The notes beneath the pieces are model-generated. The model saw only the letters and a program-made list of their open reading frames with translations. It had not been told where the DNA came from and did not search any database. From NCBI GenBank assembly GCA_031401675.1, contig JANNRR010000170.1:1-43401 (forward strand): DNA of 43,401 nucleotides. The letters run 5' to 3'. The position numbers were made by a program, and so were the translations under genes. Of this stretch, positions 35,131-43,336 are shown in pieces. How positions within the stretch are numbered: the stretch's first letter is position 1; each line of letters begins with the position of its first letter. Source of the DNA: JANNRR01 sp031401675. Lineage in GTDB: Bacteria > Pseudomonadota > Alphaproteobacteria > Rhodobacterales > Rhodobacteraceae.

Positions 35131-35928
35131 TCAGGCCTGATGCGTCACGATCTCGGCGTTGCCGTCGATGAAATTCTCGAACAGGACGGTTGTCGCGTGC
35201 GGCGTGCCGACCACGACCGCCATCTGCCCCGGGCCGGTCAGACGCCGGAACGCCGCCGCCGGTGCATCGACGTTGAAGGTGACGTTGTAATGACCACCCG
35301 CCAGTGTCGTGAACGGCAACCCGTGATACATCGCGGCCGAGGTCAGGTGGACATGCCCGGCGATCACCTGCCGGATGTCGCCATGCGATTTCAGCGCCGC
35401 GATGAACGGCGCGTCATCCAGAAGCTTGATGTCGTCGGCGGCGATGTGAAGCGCATTGGCGTTGTGATGCAGCACCACGATCACCGGCCGGTCCGCCGCT
35501 TCTGCCAGCCGCGCCCGCAGCCAGTCGATCTGGCCCGGTTCCAGCACGCCGTCGACCTGTCCGGGTTCCGAGGAGTCCATCACGATCACCCGGTAGCCCT
35601 TGGCATCGATCACATGCTGCACATTGCCGGTTTCATCGGCCATCCCGGCCCCGAACGCCGCAAGGAACGTCGGGCGGTCGTCGTGATTGCCCAGCGTGAT
35701 GTAAACCGGAATCGTGATCCGGCTGGTGATGTCGCGCAGTCTTTCGTAAGCCCCGGCCTCGGCTTCATCGGCCAGATCACCGGCGATCACGCAGAAATCG
35801 GCATCGCCGTAGCGTTGGTTGATGGTGGTGACGGCGCGTTCCAGACGCTCGGCGGTATCGAGCGTCATCGATGTGTGACCGGCCCGGACCAGATGCAGAT
35901 CGCTGAGCACCACGAATTTCAGGGTCAT
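35131..35928 (-). CDS. Metallophosphoesterase, GpdQ-like phosphodiesterase
   Basis: A 265-residue class III cyclic-nucleotide/glycerophosphodiesterase-type enzyme. All metal motifs are visible in order: SDLHL, GDLAD, GNHDD, VLHHN and AGHVHLTSA. This family hydrolyses glycerophosphodiesters and also phosphonate monoesters. No signal peptide is seen, so it acts in the cytoplasm on imported substrate. Its ATG overlaps the stop of the TIM-barrel gene by 4 bp, giving a coupled pair. The ugpBAEC-type importer follows 252 bp downstream, consistent with uptake then cleavage of a diester. Confidence 0.92.
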   Translation of the reverse strand: MTLKFVVLSDLHLVRAGHTSMTLDTAERLERAVTTINQRYGDADFCVIAGDLADEAEAGAYERLRDITSRITIPVYITLGNHDDRPTFLAAFGAGMADETGNVQHVIDAKGYRVIVMDSSEPGQVDGVLEPGQIDWLRARLAEAADRPVIVVLHHNANALHIAADDIKLLDDAPFIAALKSHGDIRQVIAGHVHLTSAAMYHGLPFTTLAGGHYNVTFNVDAPAAAFRRLTGPGQMAVVVGTPHATTVLFENFIDGNAEIVTHQA

Positions 35929-36743
35929 TGGCCCAACCCCATATCGGCCAGCCAGGCCATCGAGGCCGGGATATCCGCCTTGTCGCGCAATTCCAGCAGC
36001 AGGCGCGGCTTGACCGTCAGTTCGGCAATGGCGCGGAACACCGAGCGCCACAGGATGGTGCCTTCGCCGATCCGCCAATGCCGGTCGGCGTACCCGTCGG
36101 CGTCCTGCAGGTGGATATGGTGCAGCATCTCGCCCGCCGACCGCACGAAACAATCCACCGGCGGCGCTCCGGTCGAACCGCGCGCATATTCGGCATGCCC
36201 AGTGTCGATCGACACCTGCAGGCTGGCCGAGCCGAATCTTTCGCACAGCCGCTTGCGGTCGAGGGGATCAATATCCTCGATATTCTCCATCACCAGCACG
36301 ACCCCGATATCTTCGGCCCGCCGGACAATGGGGTCAAGCACGGCGTGAGTGTTGGCGAACAGCCGCTCGCGTTGACCGGCCATCATGTCCAGATTGTTGT
36401 AATCCCAGGTCGAGAACGGCGAGTGGATCACCATCTGCGTGGCCCCGACCGCCTGACAGACATCAAGCCCCTGCCCCATGCGCTTGCGCACCACGTCCTG
36501 CACCAGAGCGTCGCGGCTGTCGATGGTAAAGCCCCAGAAAGGTCCGTGAATGCCCAGCCGGCCCTTGTAGCCCGCCAGCAACCGCTTTGTCTGTTCGGCC
36601 AGCGGTTGCCAGTCGCCGTCCAGCACCTCGGCGGCATGGAAGCTTTGCAGTTCGAGATCGCGGTCCTTTTCCAGGATCCAGTCGCGGTGGGTCACCAGTT
36701 CGTCGTTTGACAATGCGGCACCGATTACGGGTAGGTTGGTCAT
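35925..36743 (-). CDS. Sugar phosphate isomerase/epimerase-like TIM-barrel protein
   Basis: A 272-residue AP-endonuclease-2/xylose-isomerase-like TIM barrel. Expected metal ligands appear as LGIHGPFWG, VIHSPFS, VMENIED (Glu), SIDTGHAEY (Asp, His), IHLQDADG (His, Asp) and LLELRD (Glu). AAGGAG lies 6 bp before the ATG. It is coupled to the phosphodiesterase by a 4-bp overlap. Substrate unknown; context suggests the alcohol or sugar moiety of a phosphodiester. Confidence 0.88.
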   Translation of the reverse strand: MTNLPVIGAALSNDELVTHRDWILEKDRDLELQSFHAAEVLDGDWQPLAEQTKRLLAGYKGRLGIHGPFWGFTIDSRDALVQDVVRKRMGQGLDVCQAVGATQMVIHSPFSTWDYNNLDMMAGQRERLFANTHAVLDPIVRRAEDIGVVLVMENIEDIDPLDRKRLCERFGSASLQVSIDTGHAEYARGSTGAPPVDCFVRSAGEMLHHIHLQDADGYADRHWRIGEGTILWRSVFRAIAELTVKPRLLLELRDKADIPASMAWLADMGLGQ

Positions 36744-36933
36744 CTGCTGCTCCTTGGGCGTCCGGCTTCGCGCTTAGGCCGCGCACATGACCGCAAAATG
36801 ACAACCATCCGGGGCTTGCCGTCGCGCGGCAACCGGGCAGCAGGGCTGAATTTCACGTGATTCCATAGGCTTGTTCCAGTGTGCCGCGAAATCGCACAGA
36901 AACTGTCGCGAAAATTTCGTGGCGCTGTCGCAG

Positions 36934-38070
36934 TCAGACCACCCGTTGCCCGGCGGTCCAGACCGCGCGGACGTGCAAATGCGTGCCATGCTGGCGCAAC
37001 CGCACCAGATCGGCGCGCAGTCCAGGTGCAATCGCGCCCCGGTCGGTCAATCCGGCCATCAGCGCCGGAGTCCGTGTCACCATGCCCAAGGCGGCCGGCA
37101 GATCCTGCGGCAGCGCCGGATCGGCGGCGATGGCAAAGGCGGCATCCAGCGGGCTGCGCGGGATATAGTCCGAGGCCAGCACATCGATCAGCCCGAGCGC
37201 CAGCAATTCGCGCACCGATACGTTGCCCGATTGCGACCCGCCACGCAGATAATTCGGCGCGCCGCCGACCACCAGCATGCCGGAGGCATGTGCCCGTTCC
37301 GCAGCCGCAACCGTCGTCGGAAATTCCGACACGGCGATCCCCTCGCCAACCGCCTGATCCACCTGCGCCACGGTGCGGTCATCATGGCTCATCGCCGCAT
37401 GCCCGGCCCGGCGTGCCGCCGCCACGACATGCGCGCGCACCAGTGCCCCGACCCGAGCCGAACGATCCAGCAGCTCGGCCAGCCGGTCCTCGGCCTCGGC
37501 CAGGGTGATCCCCATGTCTTTCGCGGCTTCCAGCGTCCATTTCGGCACGTCGGGGCTTTGCCGGTCGCCGGGCGTGTGATCCATCAGCGACACCAGCCGG
37601 GTCAGCGGCCGGGAAATCGTGGCATCGGTCAGCGCCATGGTGTCGGGATCGCAGATCTCGCAGCGCAGGTGCAGCAGATGGTCGGCGCGGAACAGGCCCA
37701 GCGTTTGGCCACGTTCCAGTGCCTCGACCAGCGGCACCAGCAGCGCACGGCGTTCCGGGCGGCGCATCGAGGCCCCGACCGACAGGCTGTCGAACACTGT
37801 CGTGGTGCCACCGCCGATCACCACCGAATCGTGCGCCATCAGGGCGTTCAGGAAATCCCAGATCACGCCGCCGCGCGGAAACACGTGGGTTTCGGCGTGA
37901 TCGGTGTGGATGTCGACCACCCCCGGCGTGATGAAATCGCCGTCGCAATCGATGCCCGGCCCGGCGGCACCCGGCTGCCAGCCGACAATCCGGCCATCCT
38001 CGACCGACAGGCTGCCGGCCACCACCCGGTTGGGCGTGACGATCCGGGCATTGGTCAGACGGAAGTTCAT
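36934..38070 (-). CDS. phnM: Alpha-D-ribose 1-methylphosphonate 5-triphosphate diphosphatase
   Basis: A 378-residue amidohydrolase-fold protein of the PhnM family, which in C-P lyase pathways removes pyrophosphate from the ribose-1-alkylphosphonate triphosphate. The family signature GVVDIHTDHAETHVFPRGG, which carries metal-ligand histidines, begins near residue 55; RAHVVAAARRAGHAAMSHDDRT and LASDYIPRSPL follow with further metal residues. The ATG at 38070 begins the first strand; the upstream extension is low-complexity. The rest of the C-P lyase operon (phnGHIJKL) is not in the window. It lies 190 bp upstream of the TIM-barrel gene, same strand. Confidence 0.92.
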   Translation of the reverse strand: MNFRLTNARIVTPNRVVAGSLSVEDGRIVGWQPGAAGPGIDCDGDFITPGVVDIHTDHAETHVFPRGGVIWDFLNALMAHDSVVIGGGTTTVFDSLSVGASMRRPERRALLVPLVEALERGQTLGLFRADHLLHLRCEICDPDTMALTDATISRPLTRLVSLMDHTPGDRQSPDVPKWTLEAAKDMGITLAEAEDRLAELLDRSARVGALVRAHVVAAARRAGHAAMSHDDRTVAQVDQAVGEGIAVSEFPTTVAAAERAHASGMLVVGGAPNYLRGGSQSGNVSVRELLALGLIDVLASDYIPRSPLDAAFAIAADPALPQDLPAALGMVTRTPALMAGLTDRGAIAPGLRADLVRLRQHGTHLHVRAVWTAGQRVV

Positions 38071-38280
38071 GGTATCAGCCTGATCAAACACGCGCAGTAC
38101 TCCGGTTCGGATGGACAGATTCTTTGGTACGGCTTTCGGCGGCACAGGCGCCAACCACGCCTTTCAACCCCCTTTTGGCAAGCGAATGACACGAATGGAT
38201 GACAAAGTGCAACCGGGCGGCCGCAAGACGGCTGGCACGGTATCGGCCGGGCTCTGCGGCGCAACGGAAGGACAGTCGAC

Positions 38281-38583
38281 ATGGCATGGATGATAACCTG
38301 CGAGGACAGCGCCGACGGGCCGCACCTGCGGGCTGACGCCAAGCTGATGGCAGCACACTGGGAGTATGAACTGTCGATCCGTGCGCAGATTCTGTGCGCC
38401 GGTTCGTTGCGCAGCGATGACGGGCTGGTGCCGCAGGGCAGTTTGCTGATTCTGGATGCGGCAACCCGGCAGGAGGCGCTGGATTTGTTTGCGGCCGATC
38501 CCGCGACCAGGGCCGGGCTGCGTGACCGGGTGACGATCCGCTACTGGAACCCGGCGATCCTGGATCGTCAGCCATTTGCGTGA
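38281..38583 (+). CDS. YciI-like domain protein
   Basis: A 100-residue single-domain protein of the YciI/dimeric ferredoxin-like fold. The pattern MITCEDSADGPHLRADAKLMAAHWEYELSIRAQILCAGSL, SLLILDAATRQEALDLFAADP and a C-terminal aromatic WNPAI are characteristic, including the His-Asp pair used as a putative catalytic dyad (H44-type position is here in AAHWEY). The function of stand-alone YciI proteins is usually unknown. GGAAGGA precedes the ATG. Confidence 0.8.
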   Translation: MAWMITCEDSADGPHLRADAKLMAAHWEYELSIRAQILCAGSLRSDDGLVPQGSLLILDAATRQEALDLFAADPATRAGLRDRVTIRYWNPAILDRQPFA

Positions 38584-38684
38584 CATTCTGCCGCCCGCCA
38601 GCGGCTGGCGGCTGGTCCCGGGATCGGCTATCGCAGGAGCCGAACGGCGCGGTATGGCTAGGCGGCCAGGTTCGGAGGATGCAG

Positions 38685-39170
38685 ATGCGATTTGCCGCAG
38701 GATTGCTGGCGTTTGCCCTGATGACCGGGACCGCGATGGCGCACGAATACAGCGCAGGCCCGTTGACGATCGGGCATCCGCACGTCGTGGCCGGTGCCGC
38801 GACGGCCTTGTCAGCCGCCGGTTATTTCAGTGTGGTCAACAACGGCACGGTGCCGGACCGGCTGCTGTCAATCGGAACCGAAGCTGCCACCGCCCTGCTG
38901 CACCAGTCAGAGGTTGATGCCGCCGGTGTGGCGCGGATGGCCCATCTGGATCAGGGGATCGAGATTGCGCCGGGAACGACGCTGGTGCTGGAACCCGGAG
39001 CGGTGCATGTGATGTTCGTCAACCTTGCTGCGCCGTTTGTGGTGGGCGAGAAGCGTGACGCGGTGCTGATGTTCGAACAGGCTGGACCGGTCAGCGTTTC
39101 GTTCATCGTGGAACTGCCGAATGACGCGGACGCAGAGGCGCACCAGCATTCCGCGACTCCGTTGCCCTGA
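38685..39170 (+). CDS. PCu(A)C copper chaperone
   Basis: A 161-residue periplasmic copper-binding protein. It has signal peptide MRFAAGLLAFALMTGTAMA, mature start HEYSAGPLTIGHPHVV, and the family pattern SAAGYFSVVNNG, HQSEVDAAGVARM and AVHVMF, which supplies the His/Met copper ligands (H...M...HxM). The spacing is close to, but one residue off at two places from, the textbook H-X10-M-X21-HXM. A C-terminal HQH may add a site. Such proteins deliver copper to cytochrome c oxidase; no sco or cox gene is adjacent. GGAGG precedes the ATG at 38685. Confidence 0.9.
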   Translation: MRFAAGLLAFALMTGTAMAHEYSAGPLTIGHPHVVAGAATALSAAGYFSVVNNGTVPDRLLSIGTEAATALLHQSEVDAAGVARMAHLDQGIEIAPGTTLVLEPGAVHVMFVNLAAPFVVGEKRDAVLMFEQAGPVSVSFIVELPNDADAEAHQHSATPLP

Positions 39171-39182
39171 ACGTAGTCCTGA

Positions 39183-39635
39183 TCATATGGGATAACTGAT
39201 CACGCCCTTGCGCAGGATGAAACAGCCGTAGGGTCCGGGGTCAGAAGTGCGCACGATGCAGAATGCCCGTTTCGCCGCAGCATAGAAATCAAAGCGTTCC
39301 AGCGCCGCGATGGTCACTGCCCGACCCTCGGCCTTGTCGACCACCGCCTGCATCTGGCCGAATACCGGCAACTCAGCAGCAGGATCGCCGACCACCTGCA
39401 TCCGCCAGACCGGGGCGGGCACGAATGTATCCAGCGGCATCAGGCGCAGGATCGCCGTCGCCGCGTCGGCAAGGCCGCAGCCGGGCAGATCGATCAGCCG
39501 GCCATATGTGGTTTCGGCGGCAATCGTCGCCGCCGGGTGGTTCACGTCGCAGATCACCAGATCGTCGCCATGGCCCATCAGCATAAGCGCATGCATCAGG
39601 TCGGCGCTGATCCTGGGATCGATGCCGCGCAGCAT
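39183..39635 (-). CDS. FucU/RbsD-family mutarotase
   Basis: A 150-residue protein of the RbsD/FucU family, which interconverts anomers or pyranose/furanose forms of fucose or ribose. Signature segments are LMHALMLMGHGDDLVICDVNHPA near the N-terminus (catalytic His, Asp) and the C-terminal YYAAAKRAFCIVRTSDPGPYGCFILRKGVI block. It lies downstream of two sugar-permease genes on the same strand (35 bp), so it probably processes the imported sugar. Confidence 0.93.
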   Translation of the reverse strand: MLRGIDPRISADLMHALMLMGHGDDLVICDVNHPAATIAAETTYGRLIDLPGCGLADAATAILRLMPLDTFVPAPVWRMQVVGDPAAELPVFGQMQAVVDKAEGRAVTIAALERFDFYAAAKRAFCIVRTSDPGPYGCFILRKGVISYPI

Positions 39636-39670
39636 CTAGCCGACTGCCCCGGCCGCACCACGGCACCGCA

Positions 39671-40597
39671 TCATTTCACCGCGCCGGCGGCCATGCCCTG
39701 AATGATGAAGCGTTCCAGCACGATGGCGATGACGACCAGCGGCGCGATTGCCGCCGTGGACAGGGCGGCCATCGACCACCAGTTGATCCCCTGCGAGCCA
39801 GTCTGGCTGGCCACCATCACCGGCAGCGTGTTGGAGTAGCTGGAGGTCAGCAGCGCAGCAAAGAAATACTCGTTCCAGCACAGCACCAGACTGAGCAGGA
39901 AGGCGGCGACCATGCCGGGCAACGCAATCGGCAGGATGATCTGGAAGAACGCGCCCCAGATGCCCAGGCCATCGACCATCGCCGCCTCTTCCAGATCGAC
40001 CGGGATCGAGGCGAACTGATCGCGCATGATCCAGATCACGATCGGCAGCACCGACAGGGCATAGAGCAGGATCAGCCCGATCCGTGTGTCCAAGAGCGCC
40101 ACCTCCTTGTACAGCACCAGAAACGGCAGGGCCAGAACCACGGGCGGCAGGATCAGTTGGCTGAGGAAGAAGAACGAGATGTCCGGGTTGCGCATCCACA
40201 GGAACCGGTAATTGAACCGCGACAGGCCATAGGCCGCCAGCGAACCGAGCGTCACCGCCAGCACCGAGGCCGACAGCGAAATCACCGTGGAGTTCATGAA
40301 GCGCTTCAGGAACTCTTCCCGTGGCGTCGAGATCTGGCTGAGCGAGTCCGGCGACAGGCCCAGCGAGGCCCAGCCTTTCCATTTCGGCACATAATCGACC
40401 CAGGGGATCATCGCGCCCTTCATCACATCTGGAGCCAGTTTGAAGCTGGTGGTCAGGGTCCAGTAGATCGGGAACAGGCAGATGAAGGCCCAGAAGATCA
40501 AGAGCCCGTAGATCACCAGCCGACCGGTCCACCAGCGGGCGTGAAACCGGCGGTCGGCGGCGGCATCGTGAAACAGTTGTGTGGCGGCGGAGGTCAT
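39671..40597 (-). CDS. Carbohydrate ABC transporter permease (MalG/UgpE type)
   Basis: A 308-residue permease with about six hydrophobic segments. The EAA loop reads IPVDLEEAAMVDGLGIWGAFFQIILPIALPG near residues 200-230. The N-terminus contains LLIFWAFICLFPIYWTLTTSFK, typical of MalG-type sugar permeases. It starts 7 bp after the partner permease. No binding protein or ATPase gene is adjacent. Confidence 0.92.
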   Translation of the reverse strand: MTSAATQLFHDAAADRRFHARWWTGRLVIYGLLIFWAFICLFPIYWTLTTSFKLAPDVMKGAMIPWVDYVPKWKGWASLGLSPDSLSQISTPREEFLKRFMNSTVISLSASVLAVTLGSLAAYGLSRFNYRFLWMRNPDISFFFLSQLILPPVVLALPFLVLYKEVALLDTRIGLILLYALSVLPIVIWIMRDQFASIPVDLEEAAMVDGLGIWGAFFQIILPIALPGMVAAFLLSLVLCWNEYFFAALLTSSYSNTLPVMVASQTGSQGINWWSMAALSTAAIAPLVVIAIVLERFIIQGMAAGAVK

Positions 40598-40604
40598 CGG
40601 TGCC

Positions 40605-41714
40605 TCACATCGGGCGCTGCAGGAAACGGTTGCTGACCTTCAGCAGCAGCGTGATGAAGATGATGATGATCACCAGATAGACCATCGCCAAAAGCGTGCC
40701 ATAGCCGACGTTCGAGCGGTCGCGGTACTCGCGGTAGATGAAGCTGGTCACCGAGTCGGTGGCCCCGCCCGGCCCGCCCGAGGTGACGGTGATGATGATG
40801 TCGGCCAGTTTCAGCTTGAAGATCACCCGGATCAGAATGGCGGTGATCGACACCGGTAGCATCAGCGGAAACGTCACCTCCCAGAAGGTCTGCCAGCGGT
40901 TGGCACCGTCGACCCGCGCCGCCTCCATCACCTCCTTGTCCATGCTTTGCAGCCCGGCCAGCAGGATCACCATCATCAGCGGAATCCAGTTCCACGCGTC
41001 CAGCAGCATGATGGTGGCGCGCGCGATCATCGGGTCCGAAAAGAACGCCGGACTGTCCCAGCCAAGCGTGCGCGCCAGCCGGGTGATCGGCCCGGCCGGC
41101 TGGATCACCATCATCGACTTGCCGATCATCCAGCTGAGCGCCACCGGCGACAGCATCAAGGGCAACAGGAAGGCCACGCGAAAGAACTTTCGGGCGCGGA
41201 TCTGCTGGCACAGCAGCAACGCCAGACCGAACGCCAGCACATATTCGCCGGCAATCGCCAGCACGTAATAGACCATGTTTTTCAGGGCGTTGCCATAAAA
41301 GCCGTCGGACAGCATCTGCCGTACATTGTCCAGCCCGTTGAACTTGCGACCATCCAGGCTTGCCAGATTCCAGTCCGAAAACGCAATCGTCAGCCCGAAC
41401 AGCAGCGGAAACACCACCATCGACACCACGAACAGCACCGCCGGCAGCAGGAACAACGCCCGCCTGCCTGGTTCGCCCTTGATCAGAACCTGCCCCCAGC
41501 ACAGGCAGACCGCCCAGAGCACGTAGCCGTAAAGAACCGGCCGCCAATTGGCAAAGCCAAAGGTAACATATTCATATTCTTTCAGAAACTGAGCAATCGT
41601 CAGCCCTGCCAACAAGAGCGCCGAACCCCAGATCATCACGCGTCCGGCCAGAATCCGCTGCGGCGGGATATTGTCCGAGGTCACGGTATGCAAAAGATCG
41701 CCGGTGGACTGCAT
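40605..41714 (-). CDS. Carbohydrate ABC transporter permease (MalF type, extended N-terminus)
   Basis: A 369-residue permease with about eight hydrophobic segments: two extra helices (about 15-40 and 50-70) before the usual six. The EAA loop reads MDKEVMEAARVDGANRWQTFWEVTFPLML. ATSFIYREYRDRSNVGYGTLLAMVYLVIII closes the protein. The ATG at 41714 was chosen; another in-frame ATG at 41744 is possible. It is the first gene of the permease pair and is divergent from the ion-channel gene. Confidence 0.9.
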   Translation of the reverse strand: MQSTGDLLHTVTSDNIPPQRILAGRVMIWGSALLLAGLTIAQFLKEYEYVTFGFANWRPVLYGYVLWAVCLCWGQVLIKGEPGRRALFLLPAVLFVVSMVVFPLLFGLTIAFSDWNLASLDGRKFNGLDNVRQMLSDGFYGNALKNMVYYVLAIAGEYVLAFGLALLLCQQIRARKFFRVAFLLPLMLSPVALSWMIGKSMMVIQPAGPITRLARTLGWDSPAFFSDPMIARATIMLLDAWNWIPLMMVILLAGLQSMDKEVMEAARVDGANRWQTFWEVTFPLMLPVSITAILIRVIFKLKLADIIITVTSGGPGGATDSVTSFIYREYRDRSNVGYGTLLAMVYLVIIIIFITLLLKVSNRFLQRPM

Positions 41715-41952
41715 CAGCCCCGGCCCCGCAGCCGGATGCCGCACTTTGCCTTAGCCCAGCCCATCACGCCCCCTCGCCCCCGCGCTGCGGGTTTGCCCGG
41801 CAACAACGTTTCGGCAAGGCTATCATCCCCATCCGCATTGTCAAAAACCCATTGCGGCCCGACAGAAAAAAAACTGCTGACGGATTGTAAACGTTATGTG
41901 AAATGCTCAGTCGGTGCTACGGTTTCGCGTCCGGACAATCAGGGGGCAGATG
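41715..41952. promoter_or_regulatory. Divergent promoter region with a LacI-like operator half
   Basis: 238 bp between the sugar permease and the channel gene. TGTAAACGTTATGT at 41886-41899 is an incomplete match to the LacI/GalR-type palindrome TGTAAACGTTTACA, with an intact left half and central CG. Upstream is an A8 run at ~41866-41874. It could control either divergent gene. No gene is seen. Confidence 0.35.
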
Positions 41953-42981
41953 ATGAAACCGATTTGGGCTGCAACGCTGTCGATGATCTTTCTGTCCTTT
42001 TCCAGCGTTGTGGCGCAAGAAACTGCCGCACCTGATCCGGCCGCCGCAACCGCAGAAGCGGCTGCAGCACCCGAACCGACGGGACCCGACGAGGTCGCCG
42101 TCGGGGTCTACATCAACGATATCCAGCAGCTTGACCTGCAGACCCACAGCTACGCCATGGATTTCTATATCTGGCTGCGCTGGACCAATCCCGACATCGA
42201 CCCGTCGCTGACGCTGGAATACATGAACCCGTTCCAGCTTTGGGGCCACATCCCGACCCCGCTTTACGAGGCGCCGCAGGACCTGCCGGACGGGTCGAAA
42301 TACATGGCGATCCGCTATCAGGGCCAGTTCAACTCGAAACTGCCGCTGGAGAAATACCCGTTCGACGACCAAAGCCTGATCGTCGAGTTCGAGGACAATT
42401 CGGTGGGGTCGTCGCGCCAGATCTTCGTGCCCGACGCCAACCCGGTGTCGATGAACCCCGAAATGACGCTGCCCGGCTACATCCTGGGTACTCCGACCCT
42501 GACCATCGCGTCGCAGCCCTACCCCACCAATTTCGGCGACACCTCGCTGACGAAACTGGAGCCCTATTCCCGCGTCACCTTCGCGGTGCCGGTGCATCGC
42601 CCGACCCTGACCTATGCCATCAAGATCATCCTGCCGATCTTTCTGATCGTGATCTGCGGGGCGCTGGTGTATCTGATCCACCCTTTCTATGTCGAGGGCC
42701 GGATCGGCATGGGCATCAGCGCGCTGTTGACGCTGGTGGTGCTGCAACTGACCACCAACTCGCAGCTGCCAGAGGTCGATTATCTGATGATGATCGATAT
42801 GCTTTATTTCGTGGCCTACATCTTTGTGATCGCGGGGCTGGCACAGGTGGCGCGGGCCTCGACCACGGCGCATCGCGGCGATGTCGCGCTGGCGGTGGCG
42901 CAGGACCGGACGGCGCTTTGGGTGACGAGCATCAGCTACATCGTGGTGACGGTCGGGATCATGCTTTACACGCTGATCTAG
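41953..42981 (+). CDS. Bacterial pentameric ligand-gated ion channel (GLIC/ELIC type)
   Basis: A 342-residue homologue of Cys-loop receptors. It has signal peptide MKPIWAATLSMIFLSFSSVVA, then an Ala/Pro/Glu-rich linker to about residue 50. The ligand-binding domain (about 50-210) contains YAMDFYIWLRWTNPDID and the Cys-loop position KYPFDDQSLIVEFED, which lacks the cysteines as in other bacterial members. TM1 starts at PTLTYAIKIILPIF. TM2 aligns gaplessly with GLIC and keeps Glu at -2', Ser at 6', and Leu at 9', consistent with a cation pore, but has Gly at 2' and Arg at 0'. LPEVDYLMMIDMLY leads to TM3, and TM4 is the C-terminal helix. AGGGGG lies 6 bp before the ATG (a second ATG is 3 bp upstream). 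The agonist is unknown. Confidence 0.93.
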   Translation: MKPIWAATLSMIFLSFSSVVAQETAAPDPAAATAEAAAAPEPTGPDEVAVGVYINDIQQLDLQTHSYAMDFYIWLRWTNPDIDPSLTLEYMNPFQLWGHIPTPLYEAPQDLPDGSKYMAIRYQGQFNSKLPLEKYPFDDQSLIVEFEDNSVGSSRQIFVPDANPVSMNPEMTLPGYILGTPTLTIASQPYPTNFGDTSLTKLEPYSRVTFAVPVHRPTLTYAIKIILPIFLIVICGALVYLIHPFYVEGRIGMGISALLTLVVLQLTTNSQLPEVDYLMMIDMLYFVAYIFVIAGLAQVARASTTAHRGDVALAVAQDRTALWVTSISYIVVTVGIMLYTLI

Positions 42982-43263
42982 ACCAGAGCTGCCGACTGGG
43001 GCCCGGGGCCAGATCGTGCCAGCACCGGGACCCGGCCATTGCCTTCGGGCCCTGGTGCGGGTGCGCAGGCGGGTGGCCGCCAGTTCGTTGCCTTACCGGC
43101 CATTGTGCAACAATCCGCTGCTAAAGAATGCGCCGGCCGAACCTCCTCCGCGTCTAGGAATTCGTGTAACAATCTGCTATAAATACCTTTATTAGGCTCT
43201 TCAGGTGGATCAGGTGAATTCAAGAGGCGTCGGTGTAAATTGAAACTTACCGCTCCTCGTCTA
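42982..43263. other. Intergenic region between the channel gene and the IS end
   Basis: No gene is convincing; frames here are short and lack family features. GTGYAACAATCYGCT occurs twice (43105-43119 and 43164-43178, 13 of 15 bases identical), and CGTCTAGG occurs twice (43151-43158 and 43258-43265), the second at the presumed IS insertion point. A TATAAA at about 43178-43183 could be a promoter element. Confidence 0.35.
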
Positions 43264-43310
43264 GGGTCTGTTGACGTTTGAGGATTCTCAAATCGGTTGC
43301 GAAGTGATTC

Positions 43311-43336
43311 AAGGTTGCCAAATGGGAGGCAACCTT
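43311..43336 (+). promoter_or_regulatory. Hairpin occluding the transposase ribosome binding site
   Basis: Perfect 9-bp stem AAGGTTGCC/GGCAACCTT with an 8-nt loop AAATGGGA. The GGGAGG ribosome binding site (43324-43329) and the first two bases of the TTG start lie in the loop and right arm. In a message reading in from outside, translation of the transposase would be hindered. Confidence 0.5.
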
